64,000 nt of DNA from MFD01213-c1 sp963704405 (lineage in GTDB: Bacteria > Planctomycetota > Phycisphaerae > Tepidisphaerales > Tepidisphaeraceae), in the NCBI GenBank assembly GCA_963704405.1, contig OY969903.1, positions 4,340,001 to 4,404,000 on the forward strand, read 5' to 3'. Under the pieces are notes generated by a model. It worked only from the letters and a program-made list of their open reading frames with translations. It made no database searches and was not told where the DNA came from. Positions 1 to 9,595 of this stretch are shown here, one piece after another (position 1 is the first letter of the stretch; each line of letters starts with the position of its first letter). The position numbers and the translations under genes are program-made.

Positions 1-1010
1 TCCCCCCATGGCCCCAGCCGACGGTGCAGTTGCTGATAGTGACGTTTTCGGTGGGCCGGCCAAGCCGGCGGCCCTCGGCGTCGCGGCCGGATTTGAGGCA
101 GATGTCGTCATCACCGGCGTTGACCGTGCAATCGCTGATCGCAACGTTGCGGCAGGAATCGATGTCCAGCCCGTCGCCGTTCTGAGCGTAGAGATAGTTG
201 AATGACGTGACGTTGTGGACTTTGATGTTGTCGCTGAGCAGCAGGTGAATGTTCCAGCACGGCGAGTTTCGGAATGTCGGACCATCGAGCACGACATCGC
301 GGCAGTTGGACAACAGCAACAGGCTGGGACGCAGCAATTCGCGGAAGCGTTCAAAACCCGCGGTGTCGGTGGCGTCGCCGGCTTCGCGGAGCTTTTTGTA
401 TTCTTCGTTGCCGGAGAGCGCGGCCTGGCTGGGCCACCAGGTTTTGCTTTTTTCGTCGACGACTCCGCCGCTCTTGACCAGATCGTCCCACTGCGCTGCG
501 GTTAGTTTGGATTGCTTCACGGCGCGCCAGACTTCGCCTTGGCCGTCGAAGCTTCCGGGGCCGGTGATGGAAACGTTCTGCAGATTATCGCCGCTGATTG
601 GGGAGGTGCATTGCACAGCGCGACGGCCTTCGAAGCCGGTGATCAGCAGCGGATAATCTTCAAACCGCCGACTGAAGAGAATGACCGCGCCGGCGTCGAC
701 GTGGAAGTCGACGTTGCTCATTAACTGGATTGGGCCGGTCAGATAGGTTCCCGACGGAACCTCGACGTGACCGCCTTCAGCGGAAGCGGCGCAGGCCTGG
801 ATCGCTTTGCGGAACGCCTGGGTGTTCAACGTTTTGCCGTCGGCGACGGCGCCGAAATCGATGACGCGGAAGACGGGGCGGGAGTCGGCTTTATCTGCGG
901 TGGCGCCAGTCGCTGCGGGGGACTGGCCAAATGCGCCGGTATTAACGGCGCAGCGCGATGGCGCCGCCAATGAGGAGACTGGAAGCCAGACGCTGGAGCC
1001 GATATTTCAT
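1..1010 (-). CDS. Glycoside hydrolase family 28 (polygalacturonase-like), 3' end beyond window, frame break near start
   Basis: The reading frame encodes a secreted right-handed beta-helix enzyme expected to hydrolyse galacturonan/pectin-type polysaccharide. The N-terminal block VIDFGAVADGKTLNTQAF is typical of GH28. The three catalytic motifs follow in order: NGDGLDID (the family's NTDG), AGDDDICLKSG (the DD pair) and GHGG (GHG), the last cut by the window edge. The best start is the ATG at 1010, with a GGAG Shine-Dalgarno about 8 nt upstream. It gives a signal-peptide-like start, MKYRLQRLASSLLIGGAIAL, but that frame stops at a TAA near 942-950. The GH28 frame runs one base over and has no good start of its own. 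One gene with an indel near 940-960 is therefore likely. Family call is firm; exact substrate is not known. Confidence 0.85.
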
Positions 1011-1278
1011 GGACTTGTCTCCTCAAAGGCAGAAACCGCCGCCGGACAAATGAGCCCGCCGATCTGTGCCGGTATCATCCCTTGCAGGGTACTATTGGCA
1101 ACCCAAAACGTTTGCACTATCCCGTCAAAGTTTATCAATCCATAAGGAGACATACGAAGTGCTCTCGTTGTCTTTCCGTCGGTTCAAATGAAACTTGCCA
1201 TTCTTGTACAAACCAGTTTCCCATTTCCCGGCATTTGATTTGCACCTTTTGGCCTGAGGGGCATCGGGCAGACCCTTA

Positions 1279-1296
1279 TGAGGCATATATGCCTCA
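1279..1296. promoter_or_regulatory. 18-bp perfect palindrome, operator-like
   Basis: TGAGGCATATATGCCTCA reads identically on both strands. It lies about 75 nt before the start of the YtxH-like gene, in a 359-base gene-free stretch (1011-1369). Position and perfect symmetry suit a dimeric regulator site, but no regulator is identified. Nothing else recognisable was seen in this stretch. Confidence 0.35.
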
Positions 1297-1369
1297 AATG
1301 CCGCGACGGGTTGTCCGTGGTGTGATGTCATCAAAAGCGACTGATTGAAAACCCATATAAGGAGAATCC

Positions 1370-2157
1370 ATGCGAAACCATCTGCTCGAAAACACATTGA
1401 CCCTGCTCGGCGGAGCCGGCCTGGGCGCGGCAATTATGTATTTATTTGACCCCGATCAAGGCCCCAGCCGCCGCGAAGACCTTTCAAGCACCGCGAGCGA
1501 CGCCCTTTCAAGCACTGGAGAAGCAGTTCATTCAACCCTGCATGGAGCCCGCAGCTCGGCCAAGTCATTGGCTGGCCGGATCAGCGAATATGCCCACGAT
1601 CTGGCGGACCATGTGGGACAGCATGCATCGGAAGTCTCTGGCCGCGCTTCCAGCCTGGCGTCGGATGCGATCTCGTCTGCCCGGCGGTCGGCTCAAAGCG
1701 CATCCAAATCCGCCCGCAGTTACGCCTCTGAGGCCGCCGATCGCGCCGGGATACGCAAAATGATCTGGTTGACCGTGCCAGTTCAGTCTGGTCGCGTGCC
1801 AAATCGTCGGGCGGCGTGGAAGAATCGCACCCCTATGCCACCGCCGGAGGCATCACCGCGGGCACGGTGGGCGTTCTCGCGGTGGGTGCGGGTCTGATGT
1901 ACTTCATGGATCCCCAGCGCGGCCGCGCACGCCGCGCCTCGGCGCGCGACAAGATTTTCAGCGTGACCCGCCGCACCGGCAAGCGCGCCCGCAGCCTTGG
2001 CCGGCACCTGGGAAATCAGATGCAGGGTGTGGCATCTGAAGCAAGGGGAATGATGCCGGAAAACTGGTCCGGGAATCCTGAAGCGTCATCGCGAACCAAT
2101 TCCGGCGAAAGCGCATCAATGCCCAGCGCCCGCGAGCCGGAAGTTGGCAAAATCTAA
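1370..2157 (+). CDS. YtxH-like Ala/Ser-rich helical protein with two membrane-anchor motifs (one frame break)
   Basis: ATG at 1370 is preceded by AAGGAG at good spacing. The first frame begins with a glycine-rich hydrophobic segment ending in a short signature (GGAGLGAAIMYLFDPDQG). A long Ala/Ser amphipathic region follows, resembling YtxH or apolipoprotein-like stress proteins. The frame then degenerates near 1745-1760. The neighbouring frame continues with the same composition (DLVDRASSVWSRAKSSGGVE) and shows a second copy of the signature (GVLAVGAGLMYFMDPQRG) followed by a basic tail. One base appears to be missing near 1750. The two copies of the signature suggest internal duplication. 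No enzymatic function is visible. A membrane-associated stress or envelope role is inferred from the YtxH resemblance only. Confidence 0.6.
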
Positions 2158-2208
2158 TTTCATTGCGCGTTCGATCCATCACGAAAATCGATCGAACAAA
2201 ACGATGCA

Positions 2209-2240
2209 CGGGCGTGGCCAAAACCGATTGGCCACGCCCG
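2209..2240 (+). terminator. 12-bp stem-loop downstream of the YtxH-like gene
   Basis: A perfect stem CGGGCGTGGCCA / TGGCCACGCCCG with an 8-nt loop lies about 50 nt after the stop codon. It lacks a strong T-run, so it could instead be an mRNA-stabilising hairpin. Confidence 0.5.
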
Positions 2241-2394
2241 GTTCATTTCATCTTCGTAAAAAAAATTCTTTAGCGGGTTCTTCAATTGGCCCGGCCCCGT
2301 CTTTGCTTTTCTGTTCTGTATGACAAGCCATCTGGGAGGATGGCAACTCAAAACAAGGATGAGGTGAGTTAGGAATACATTAGCTGGCAAAAGG

Positions 2395-2967
2395 GTGGCA
2401 ATTCTGGTGGCCGATGGTTTTGAGCAGGTTGAACTTCAGGAGCCGCGGAATGCCCTGATCGATGCGGGTGCTCAAACCGATATTATCTCCCCCGCTTCAC
2501 CCATGGTTCGCGGCTGGAAATTCACGGATTGGGGCGATTACTTCCCCGTGGATGCTAATCTTTCCGACGCCGACCCTCACAAATATGATGCGCTGCTCCT
2601 GCCCGGCGGCGTGATGAATCCCGACAAGCTGCGCCAAAACCCGGACGCGAAACGCTTCGTGAAATCTTTCGTCGACGAAGGCAAACCGATCGCGGCAATT
2701 TGTCACGGCTCCTGGACCCTCATTGAAACCGGCATGGTCCGCGGCCGAATGATCACAAGCTGGCCATCGCTTCAGACCGATCTTCGAAACGCCGGCGCCA
2801 ACTGGGTGGATCGTGAAGTGGTTACTGATAACGGATTAGTAACCAGCCGTAAGCCCAGTGATATTCCTGCGTTTAATAAAAAGATGGTTGAAGAATTCCG
2901 CGAAGGGATTCATCGGCGGCAACGTCCGACAACTGGATACTCTTCGGCGGCAATTCCTTCTTCATAG
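2395..2967 (+). CDS. PfpI/DJ-1 family protein (class I glutamine amidotransferase-like fold)
   Basis: The protein shows the PfpI/YhbO pattern: a conserved start strand (VAILVADGFEQVEL), the LLPGG loop, and a nucleophile elbow AAICHGSWTLIE with the catalytic Cys-His pair. Relatives are reported as deglycases, glyoxalase-like enzymes or stress-induced proteases. Which activity applies here cannot be decided. The only in-frame start is GTG at 2395, but the codons just upstream (NTLAGKR) already match the family's usual N-terminus. The true start may be GTG at 2364 (MSRNTLAGKR) if one extra T is present near 2370. A purine-rich AAGGATGAGG lies before that GTG. Length of about 190-200 residues is normal for the family. 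Confidence 0.82.
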   Translation: MAILVADGFEQVELQEPRNALIDAGAQTDIISPASPMVRGWKFTDWGDYFPVDANLSDADPHKYDALLLPGGVMNPDKLRQNPDAKRFVKSFVDEGKPIAAICHGSWTLIETGMVRGRMITSWPSLQTDLRNAGANWVDREVVTDNGLVTSRKPSDIPAFNKKMVEEFREGIHRRQRPTTGYSSAAIPSS

Positions 2968-3086
2968 AAATTGGCGCACTTGATGCAGGGTTAATCCCAT
3001 CTCAGTGGTGAGCAGCCGGGAACATTTGATGAGCCCGGGATGGGATTTGTCCATTTGCATATTGAAAGAATACTTTTCCGCTGCCC

Positions 3087-3629
3087 TTAGCCGCAGGCCC
3101 ACCACAGCACCCCACCGACGATTACTTCTGTCATCAGCACAGCCCCCACCATGCGCAAGATCGGCGGTAAGAATGCACTCCCGGCAGCATCTCCATCCAT
3201 CGGGTCAATCAATGTCTGCCCCGCCGCTTCATGCTGCACAAGGGCAATGATCAGATTCGCCCGGAACCGGCCGATGTGCAAACGCTCGGCGGACTTCAGC
3301 AACGACAGCCGCTCCGAATACCGCAGAAGCCGGCCGCGCGAGCGGTCCCGCACCACGCCTGCAAATGCCCGCTCCACCACAGTAACTGTGCTATCGAGTT
3401 GAATCCGATTTGCGTCAAAGTCGGGTAAATGCGATGTATTGAGGGGACGCGCCCGGCTCACCCTGTCTGTCGACTTTTCCGAGCGGCACGGCTCGCCGTC
3501 GTGCTGCCGGGAGAGATGGGACAAGGCCTGGTGCAGCAGTGGAACATCGCTCCGAAAACGAGCCCGCAACCGTCTGGCCTGTCGGCAATAGGCGGCGGTC
3601 GATGCGAGGCTCGGCGCGGTATGCAGCAC
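3087..3629 (-). CDS. Conserved hypothetical protein
   Basis: A 180-residue frame divergent from the membrane-anchored protein at 3814. The C-terminal half has gene-like composition: a basic stretch with RYSERLSLLKSAERL and GRFRANLIIALVQHE, suggesting a helical domain. The last 25 residues are hydrophobic (ILRMVGAVLMTEVIVGGVLW), possibly one membrane helix. The N-terminal 60 residues are low quality (Ser/Arg/His-rich), so the real start may lie further in. Overlapping frames on the plus strand (3429-4208) have shadow composition and were preferred against. No function is recognised. Confidence 0.5.
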   Translation of the reverse strand: MLHTAPSLASTAAYCRQARRLRARFRSDVPLLHQALSHLSRQHDGEPCRSEKSTDRVSRARPLNTSHLPDFDANRIQLDSTVTVVERAFAGVVRDRSRGRLLRYSERLSLLKSAERLHIGRFRANLIIALVQHEAAGQTLIDPMDGDAAGSAFLPPILRMVGAVLMTEVIVGGVLWWACG

Positions 3630-3813
3630 GCCGCCAAGTGTACCCTCGACGCCTGTTATACGGAGCGAAGAGAAACCCTCGCGACAGGTTATCCCGCGGG
3701 CTTCGCATCCATGTTGATGATCTGCCGCCGCGTATCGATTTTGGGCAATTTTCCGGTACAGTCTGCGGCGAACCAGGGCTGGCAGCCCTTATCGCTTCAA
3801 TATGATGAATTGA

Positions 3814-4773
3814 ATGAAGTTCCTGAAAGCATTTTTGCTGTTCGTGGCTGTCCTGCTGCTCGGGGGGATCGTGCTGGCGGTGGGCGGATGGTTCATGCTG
3901 CGCGGCACCCCCGCCTGGTACAAGCCCAACTCCCGTACCCAAGCCCAGCGCCGTCTCGATGCCGACAGCGCCGAAGACAAGCTCATCACCATGCGAAACT
4001 GGGCGCAGCGCGTCCGGGCAAGTGCCGCTTCAAAATCGCAACGCACCCACAACTCTGCGGCAGCAATCGCCGCCGCCGCAAGTTCAACCGGCCCGCTCAC
4101 CACGGACCTGCCGACTACAACGCAGGCCGCGACGGTTCTCGCGCACGAACCGCAGCAGGCTTTTCAGATTCAATTCACCGATGCCGAATTAAACGCCTTC
4201 TTCGATAAATGGGCCGACGTCGGCGGACGCCGGGCAGTGTTTGAACGATACATTGAAGACCCCCGCCTGATCCTTCGTGACAACCAACTCATTCTCGCCG
4301 GCAATGTGAAGGACCTCGGCACCGTCGTCAGCATGCAGTTTGAGCCGACGATCGACGAGCAAGGCAATCTGCAGATGAACCTCGTCCACGTTCTCGGGGG
4401 AATCCTTCCCCTGCCCGACGCCATGTGGGCGCGGCAGCGTGAAAAGATCGAGCGCACCCTGAAATCAAACCTGCCGACCTATCAACAGGCCGCCAAGATC
4501 AGCGCCGACGGAGCCGCCAACAGCGCGGCCGCCTCTGCTGGAATGGACAAGCTGCTGCTGGCGGTCCTGCATCGAGAGCCGGCCGATCCGGTTGTTTTCG
4601 TTCCTTATGACCGGGGGAACCTCGGCCGCAGCCTGCCGGTGAAGATCACCGCCGTCTCAATCGGGGACAACACGCTGACCATCACCGCCGACCAAATGAC
4701 CTCCGCCGAACGCGACGCCCTGCTGCAACGATTGCGGGCGGCGTATGATGACGCAACCGCCGTCGCGCGATAA
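3814..4773 (+). CDS. Membrane-anchored hypothetical protein
   Basis: A 319-residue protein starting with a clear signal anchor (MKFLKAFLLFVAVLLLGGIV, then AVGGWFML). An Ala/Thr/Ser-rich linker spans about residues 75-115. A folded extracytoplasmic domain contains alternating beta-type segments (LILRDNQLILAGNV, VVSMQFEPTIDEQGNLQMNLV). Topology suggests it is anchored in the inner membrane with the bulk outside the cytoplasm. I do not recognise a named domain. The start codon has only a weak ribosome-binding site. It stands alone between a divergent gene and metK. Confidence 0.72.
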   Translation: MKFLKAFLLFVAVLLLGGIVLAVGGWFMLRGTPAWYKPNSRTQAQRRLDADSAEDKLITMRNWAQRVRASAASKSQRTHNSAAAIAAAASSTGPLTTDLPTTTQAATVLAHEPQQAFQIQFTDAELNAFFDKWADVGGRRAVFERYIEDPRLILRDNQLILAGNVKDLGTVVSMQFEPTIDEQGNLQMNLVHVLGGILPLPDAMWARQREKIERTLKSNLPTYQQAAKISADGAANSAAASAGMDKLLLAVLHREPADPVVFVPYDRGNLGRSLPVKITAVSIGDNTLTITADQMTSAERDALLQRLRAAYDDATAVAR

Positions 4774-5089
4774 ATCACATGTGGCGTTTGGTCCTCCGGC
4801 CCCTTCTCTCCTTGGGAGCAGGGTGAGGATGATTTGGAACACCCAATGCGATTTGCCTTCCATATCACCTTCATCCTGACGATCTTGCGGCATACCGGGA
4901 GAAGGAACCAGAAATTACGTTGTGGCGCCGCTTCCCCCGCCTTGCTCGCATCGTTCCGTGCCAGTACAGTTTCCGCTCTTTAACCCCTGCCGTAATCGGC
5001 CCTATGCCGGGCCAGCACAGGCTGCTGGTTCCAATGGACTGGTTCACGGTTTCTTTTTCTTTTAAAAACTCCGGGAGGAGTGCCTAGTC
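4774..5089 (+). other. Gene-free leader region upstream of metK
   Basis: About 316 bases without a credible gene. It contains CT-rich and GGGAG-rich tracts, including a gggagaagg tract near 4900 that could pair with a ccttctctcc tract near 4801. I looked for a SAM-type riboswitch because metK follows, but could not assemble a recognisable aptamer. A strong GGGAGGAG ribosome-binding site sits about 9 nt before the metK ATG. Confidence 0.4.
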
Positions 5090-6318
5090 ATGTCTCCGCA
5101 ATTTCGCCGCAGCACGCATTTATTTACCAGCGAATCTGTCACGATGGGCCATCCCGATAAGGTGGCCGATCAGATCAGCGACGCCGTCTTAGACGCCATA
5201 CTTACACAGGACCCCAAGGCCCGAGTCGCCTGCGAGACGCTCGTAACCACCGGACAGGTTGTTCTGGCCGGCGAGGTGACGACGACGGCTTACGTCGATG
5301 CCGCCCAGATCGCCCGCGATACCATCGAAGAAATCGGCTACATCCATCCCGACATCGGTTTCGACTTCCACTCCTGCGGCGTGCTCTCCGCCATCCACAG
5401 CCAATCCCCCGACATCGCCCGAGGCGTCGACAAGGCCGAAGATGACACCAAGGAACAAGGCGCCGGCGACCAGGGCCTGATGTTCGGTTACGCCAGCGAC
5501 GAAACTCCCGAGTTGATGCCACTGCCGATCCACATGGCTCATCGCATCGTCGAAAAGCTCGCCGAAGTGCGCATGAAGAAGAAACTTCCCTGGGTCCGTC
5601 CCGACGGCAAGAGCCAGGTCACGATCGAATACATCAATGAGCGCCCACGCGCGTTCACACAGTTGTCGTGTCAACCCAGCATGATGAATCAGTGCTGGAC
5701 AAAAAGAAGGACGTCATCAGCGATAAGGCCAAGCGGGACATTATCGAATACGTGATCCGCCCGTCGATCCCCAAAAAGCTCTGGAACGATGACATCATCT
5801 TCCACATCAATCCCACCGGAAAGTTTGTTGTCGGTGGCCCGCATGGTGACACGGGGCTGACCGGCCGCAAGATCATTGTCGACAGCTACGGCGGTCGCGG
5901 CGCACACGGCGGTGGCGCCTTCAGCGGCAAGGACCCCAGCAAGGTCGACCGCAGCGCCTGCTACATGGGCCGCTATATCGCCAAGAACATCGTCGCCGCC
6001 GGTCTCGCCACCAGCGCCGAAGTTCAGCTCGCCTACGCGATTGGCGTGGCTCATCCGGTATCTGTGACCGTCAGCACAGAAAACACCGCGGTAATCCCGG
6101 AAGATCAGATTGCGGAACTGGTCAAGCAGCACTTCCCGCTGACCCCCCGCGGCATCATCAAGCATCTGGATTTGCTGCGGCCCATCTATAAGCAGACCGC
6201 CCGTCACGGCCACTTCGGCCGCATCCCCGGCGCCGACGGCAGCTTCTCCTGGGAGAAGACCGACAAGGCCCAGGCACTGGCCAAAGCCGCCGGCATCCAG
6301 GCCCGCAAGGCTGGCTGA
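5090..6318 (+). CDS. metK: S-adenosylmethionine synthetase (frame break near 5650)
   Basis: MetK makes S-adenosylmethionine from methionine and ATP in the cytosol. The first part carries the N-terminal signature FTSESVTMGHPDKVADQISD and the GAGDQGLMFGYA motif of the ATP/methionine site. The second part carries GKFVVGGPHGDTGLTGRK and GGGAFSGKDPSKVDRSA, which bind phosphates and metal. The N-terminal frame runs into noise after INERPRAF. The adjacent frame resumes with VHTVVVSTQHDESV, exactly where the family continues. The gene is thus one base short near 5645-5655. As metK is normally essential and single-copy, a sequence error is the simplest explanation. Reconstructed length, about 409 residues, is normal. 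A terminator follows at 6340. Confidence 0.95.
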
Positions 6319-6339
6319 TTTACCAATTGGAAATCACCT

Positions 6340-6380
6340 GCTGCCAGGCGACGATCATACGTCGCCTGGCAGCTTTTTTT
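6340..6380 (+). terminator. Rho-independent terminator of metK
   Basis: A perfect 13-bp stem (GCTGCCAGGCGAC / GTCGCCTGGCAGC) with an 8-nt loop is followed by seven T residues, 22 nt after the metK stop codon. Confidence 0.93.
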
Positions 6381-6562
6381 GCGCATGACGCCGCAAGATA
6401 TTCATGGGCCGCAGGTGACGGATTCCCACAGATCATTCCAGCCCCTGACACGGCTGCGCTTCTCACATCAAAGCCCGATCCTGAAAAACGTCGGGCCATT
6501 TCGGACACCGTTGGATATGGACCCCAATATCTGAATTTGAATCGAGATCGGATTTCAGATTC

Positions 6563-6596
6563 AAAAAAAACCCCGCGCACGAGGCGCGGGGTTTTT
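6563..6596. terminator. Bidirectional terminator, probably serving the OmpA-family gene
   Basis: Stem CCCCGCGC / GCGCGGGG with a 5-nt loop, flanked by A8 on the left and T5 on the right, so it can end transcription in either direction. It lies just past the 3' end of the leftward OmpA-family gene. Between the two terminators nothing else was seen. Confidence 0.88.
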
Positions 6597-6649
6597 CAAT
6601 TCTCGTTGAATCAGCCGCATTAAAATGGCGACTGCAATCCACCAAGGGA

Positions 6650-7555
6650 TTACTTATTGAGAAGCGTGCGGTTATCCGTGGCAGCGCTGTCCTTGTTCAG
6701 GACGGGGTTTTTGATCTTCTTCGCCGAACGGACCGGCGCCTGGCTGGCCATCGCCGGGGCACTGCTGTGCACTGAAGTCGGGAGGATCAAAACTTCAACG
6801 CGGCGATTCTGGGCCTTGCCGCCTTCGCTGCTGTTGGCAGCGATTGGACGCTGATCGGCATAACCAACCGCGCCAAGCCGGCGGGCGCTGACGCCATCGG
6901 CAACGAGTTCTTCGCTGACCGTGATCGCCCGATGGGCAGACAGATACCAGTTGTTCTTATGACCCTTGCGGATCGTCTCGGGGTTCACAACCGGAGCATT
7001 ATCCGTGTGACCGGCGACGAGCAGCTCATAGTTAGCCGCGGCCGGGGAGTTCAGGATCGTTGAGAAGCGGGTGAGCACTTCCTTGGCGCGGCTGCTAACC
7101 GTTGCGTCGCCGACGGCGAACGTCACGTCGCTCTTGAACTTCACGATGCCGCGGGCGGCGTCGAAGTCCACCAGATCCGGGTTCTGAGCGGCGAAGGCGC
7201 TCAATTCATTGCTCAGCGGAGCCGGGAGGGCCGTGCCGCCGGTGCCAATTTTGCCGACCGCATCGGCATATTCCTTGTTGAGCGCATCCAGCTGCGCCTG
7301 CAAATTCGCGTTTTGCGTGGTGAGGTTGCTGAGCAGCGCGTCGCGATTTCCACCTGCGTTGGTGAAAGCCGCAAGCTGCTGCTTGTAGGCTTCGGCTTCC
7401 GCCTGGGCCTGCTGGGTCTCTGTCTGGGACTTGCCGAGCTGCTCGCGCAGACGGTCATCGTCCAGTTTCAGAGCCGCATATTTTTCCTGGGGAACGCAGC
7501 CTGTAAGTGCAAGACTAACGGCGGCGAGACCGATGAAATGACGCATCCGTGCCAT
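6650..7555 (-). CDS. OmpA-family peptidoglycan-binding lipoprotein
   Basis: The start is taken at ATG 7555, which has GGAGG 7 nt upstream; longer frames add unlikely residues. A lipoprotein signal peptide ends in the lipobox LTGC (MRHFIGLAAVSLALTGC), so the mature protein should be lipidated. A coiled-coil region follows (about residues 25-110, Gln/Ala/Lys-rich with heptads). The C-terminal OmpA-like domain shows LLVAGHTDNAPV, SAHRAITV and the closing segment AQNRRVEVLILP. It should tether an envelope membrane to peptidoglycan. A basic tail (VRSAKKIKNPVLNKD) extends past the domain. The terminator at 6563 ends the unit. The 313 bases upstream (7556-7868) hold no credible gene. Confidence 0.9.
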   Translation of the reverse strand: MARMRHFIGLAAVSLALTGCVPQEKYAALKLDDDRLREQLGKSQTETQQAQAEAEAYKQQLAAFTNAGGNRDALLSNLTTQNANLQAQLDALNKEYADAVGKIGTGGTALPAPLSNELSAFAAQNPDLVDFDAARGIVKFKSDVTFAVGDATVSSRAKEVLTRFSTILNSPAAANYELLVAGHTDNAPVVNPETIRKGHKNNWYLSAHRAITVSEELVADGVSARRLGAVGYADQRPIAANSSEGGKAQNRRVEVLILPTSVHSSAPAMASQAPVRSAKKIKNPVLNKDSAATDNRTLLNK

Positions 7556-7868
7556 ACGATGCCTCCGTGCATTGAGAGTTCTGTATGCCGGTTCCACCGG
7601 CCGTTGGTGTCCCATTCAGGGACGTTTTTCACCTATGAATTTCAGAAGAGACGTCTAACTAAGATGTCCCCATTCGAACGGGCTTCACAAGTATGCCCGA
7701 CCCATTCGAATGCGCACATTTTGCCGGACAGATTTCGAATTGCAAGGGGAATGTGCCTGAAAAAATCATTCGAGGCGCAAAAATTGTACGATATAGCTCG
7801 CAAAAATCTGCCCGTTTTGCCGGGCAGATTCAGCCGCGTTCGCTTCGATCGATCGCGCCAACTGCGCC

Positions 7869-8959
7869 TTACCGCTTTGCGCCCGACTTTCCAATGAGCA
7901 GTCCAAAAACGAAAAACAGCACCGGAATTGCCGCACAGATCGCCAGCAGAATTGGAAGGGTGTATTTGGTTGTCCAGTCCAGAGAGCTGGGATGAACCCC
8001 ATAAATTGCGGAGAGCAGCACAAATATTCCCAGCAGCATGACGATCGCGGTGCCGAGCGCCAATCCGCCAAATGCGCCGGCCATGGGATCGACAGCCTCA
8101 ACAAAATTGACGCCCGCGGTCCCGCGAACAACTCCGCCGCGCGGCGCTTCGAGGCCCACACCGCTATTGCCGACCGCCGTCATCGCCCCGGTATCCGGCG
8201 GTGACATCGGCCGCTTACCGCCGGGAGAGATTTCGTCGAGTAATTCAGCGCCCAGGCTGGTGTCATCGCTTTCGCGAGTGAGATCGAGCAAGCCCGACCC
8301 GGAACCAACACCTTCCAGATTCAAATCCGCCACAGAAGGAGCCGACGAAATTGCCGTTTGCGCCATTGGGTCGGCGTGTTCGCTGTCATCACCGAAGACA
8401 TTAATGCCGGTCCCCGAGCGCCCACCGCCTGAACCGCTCAAGCCTGTTCCGCTGGCGCTGCCCGCGCCATGCGCCGGCGAAGGAACACCACCAGCCGTCC
8501 CGGAAAGGCCGGAAAGACCCAGGTCAGCCGCCAGGGCCGTGTCTTCCTTCAGGTTCATCATGCCCGAACCCGCACTACCGGCCAGCCCGCTGCCGATGCC
8601 GCTCCCGATCCCACTGCCAATTCCGCTTCCCAGCCCGCTGCCGGAAATACCCGATAATCCGCTCCCCATGCCGCTCGCGCCGGATCAGGCGCCAGACCGA
8701 TCGCGCTCCCGCTGCCGCCGCGGCTATCGACCAACCCGATGGGCGCACCGCTGTCGCTGGGCCCGAGATCCACAGCCTGTATTCCGCTCCCACCGCCCAG
8801 TTGCGCCTTCAGCGATTCAATCTGGTCCGCCTTGAACATCAGCCGCGGCCCATCACGGAACTCGCGCAGACGCCCTTCGCGCGTGTACTGCTTGATTTCG
8901 TCTTCGCTCTTGCCGAGAGCGGCCTTCGCTTCGTCCAGGGTGTAGAACATCTTGGCCAT
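7869..8959 (-). CDS. Helix-turn-helix protein with Gly/Ser repeat linker and two membrane helices (one frame break)
   Basis: The gene starts at 8959 with MAKMFYTLDEAKAALGKSE, a MerR/excisionase-like helix-turn-helix domain of about 50 residues (TREGRLREFRDGPRLMFKAD). After about 90 residues the frame shifts near 8680. The adjacent frame continues with repeated SGIG units and then an Ala/Gly/Ser linker. The last 90 residues hold two strong hydrophobic helices (GLALGTAIVMLLGIFVLLSAI and PILLAICAAIPVLFFVFGLLI). One base appears missing around GATCCGGCG. A DNA- or peptide-binding head joined to a membrane anchor is unusual. Whether the HTH binds DNA, or has been recruited as a localisation module, cannot be told from sequence. 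Confidence 0.75.
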
Positions 8960-9031
8960 GAGAATTTCCTTGTTTGCTCGTTTATACTACACGCAGACAT
9001 CGCGGAGAGGAATTATTTGACCCGTCACCAG

Positions 9032-9445
9032 TCACTTCGGGGTCGCCGGGTTGGCGGCTGGCTGCGCTTCCTGCTCGCGATCAACCAGTTCCTTAATCTC
9101 CGCCGGGTGCGGCAGCGTATTGAAGTCACCAAGCTGATGATCGTTTTTAAATGTTCGCGCCGCTGAGAGCCGCAGCAGCTTTTCGCCTGCGCTGTATTGA
9201 TAAACACAGAGCGTCTGATTCGCCACATCCATCAAATAGCAGCCCCATGTATTCGGCGAAAGCTGCGCCGGCATCACATAAATCTGATTCCCGCCCGCAA
9301 TTGGAGGCTGTTGCTGCCCAAACGCCGCTGATTCAAAACTAACCCGCCCCTCGCGGGAACTCACGACGAACAGAATCAGGACCAGCACAGCCGCATTGAT
9401 GCAGAGAGCGACGAATATCCTGTTATCGCGGCGGGGTCTTTCCAT
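9032..9445 (-). CDS. Single-pass membrane protein, hypothetical
   Basis: The start at ATG 9445 is chosen because of a GGAG element 8 nt upstream; a longer frame to 9511 lacks one. The product is about 137 residues: a basic N-terminus (MERPRRDNR), one membrane helix (FVALCINAAVLVLILFVV), then an extracytoplasmic part with QIYVMPAQLSPNTWGCYLMD and TLCVYQYSAGEKLLRLSAAR. That pattern resembles small beta-propeller-type or sensor-like segments found in planctomycetes, but no named domain is recognised. It is transcribed leftwards, like the HTH/membrane gene and the GlmU-like gene on either side. Confidence 0.7.
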   Translation of the reverse strand: MERPRRDNRIFVALCINAAVLVLILFVVSSREGRVSFESAAFGQQQPPIAGGNQIYVMPAQLSPNTWGCYLMDVANQTLCVYQYSAGEKLLRLSAARTFKNDHQLGDFNTLPHPAEIKELVDREQEAQPAANPATPK

Positions 9446-9595
9446 AAGGTGTGCTCCGCGTGGCTTGCTCTGCACCGCCCGAGCGGCAGTCCGGCCAATA
9501 TCTCTCCGCACCTGCGATTATACGGCGCCCGCCCGGGGCATCAAGATTGAACAGAGTTTACGACGGATTGGAACTCCCGCGTTTCCAGGCCCTTT

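Noticed and set aside
4774..5089. Possible SAM riboswitch upstream of metK
   Set aside because: No recognisable aptamer core could be assembled; position alone is not evidence.
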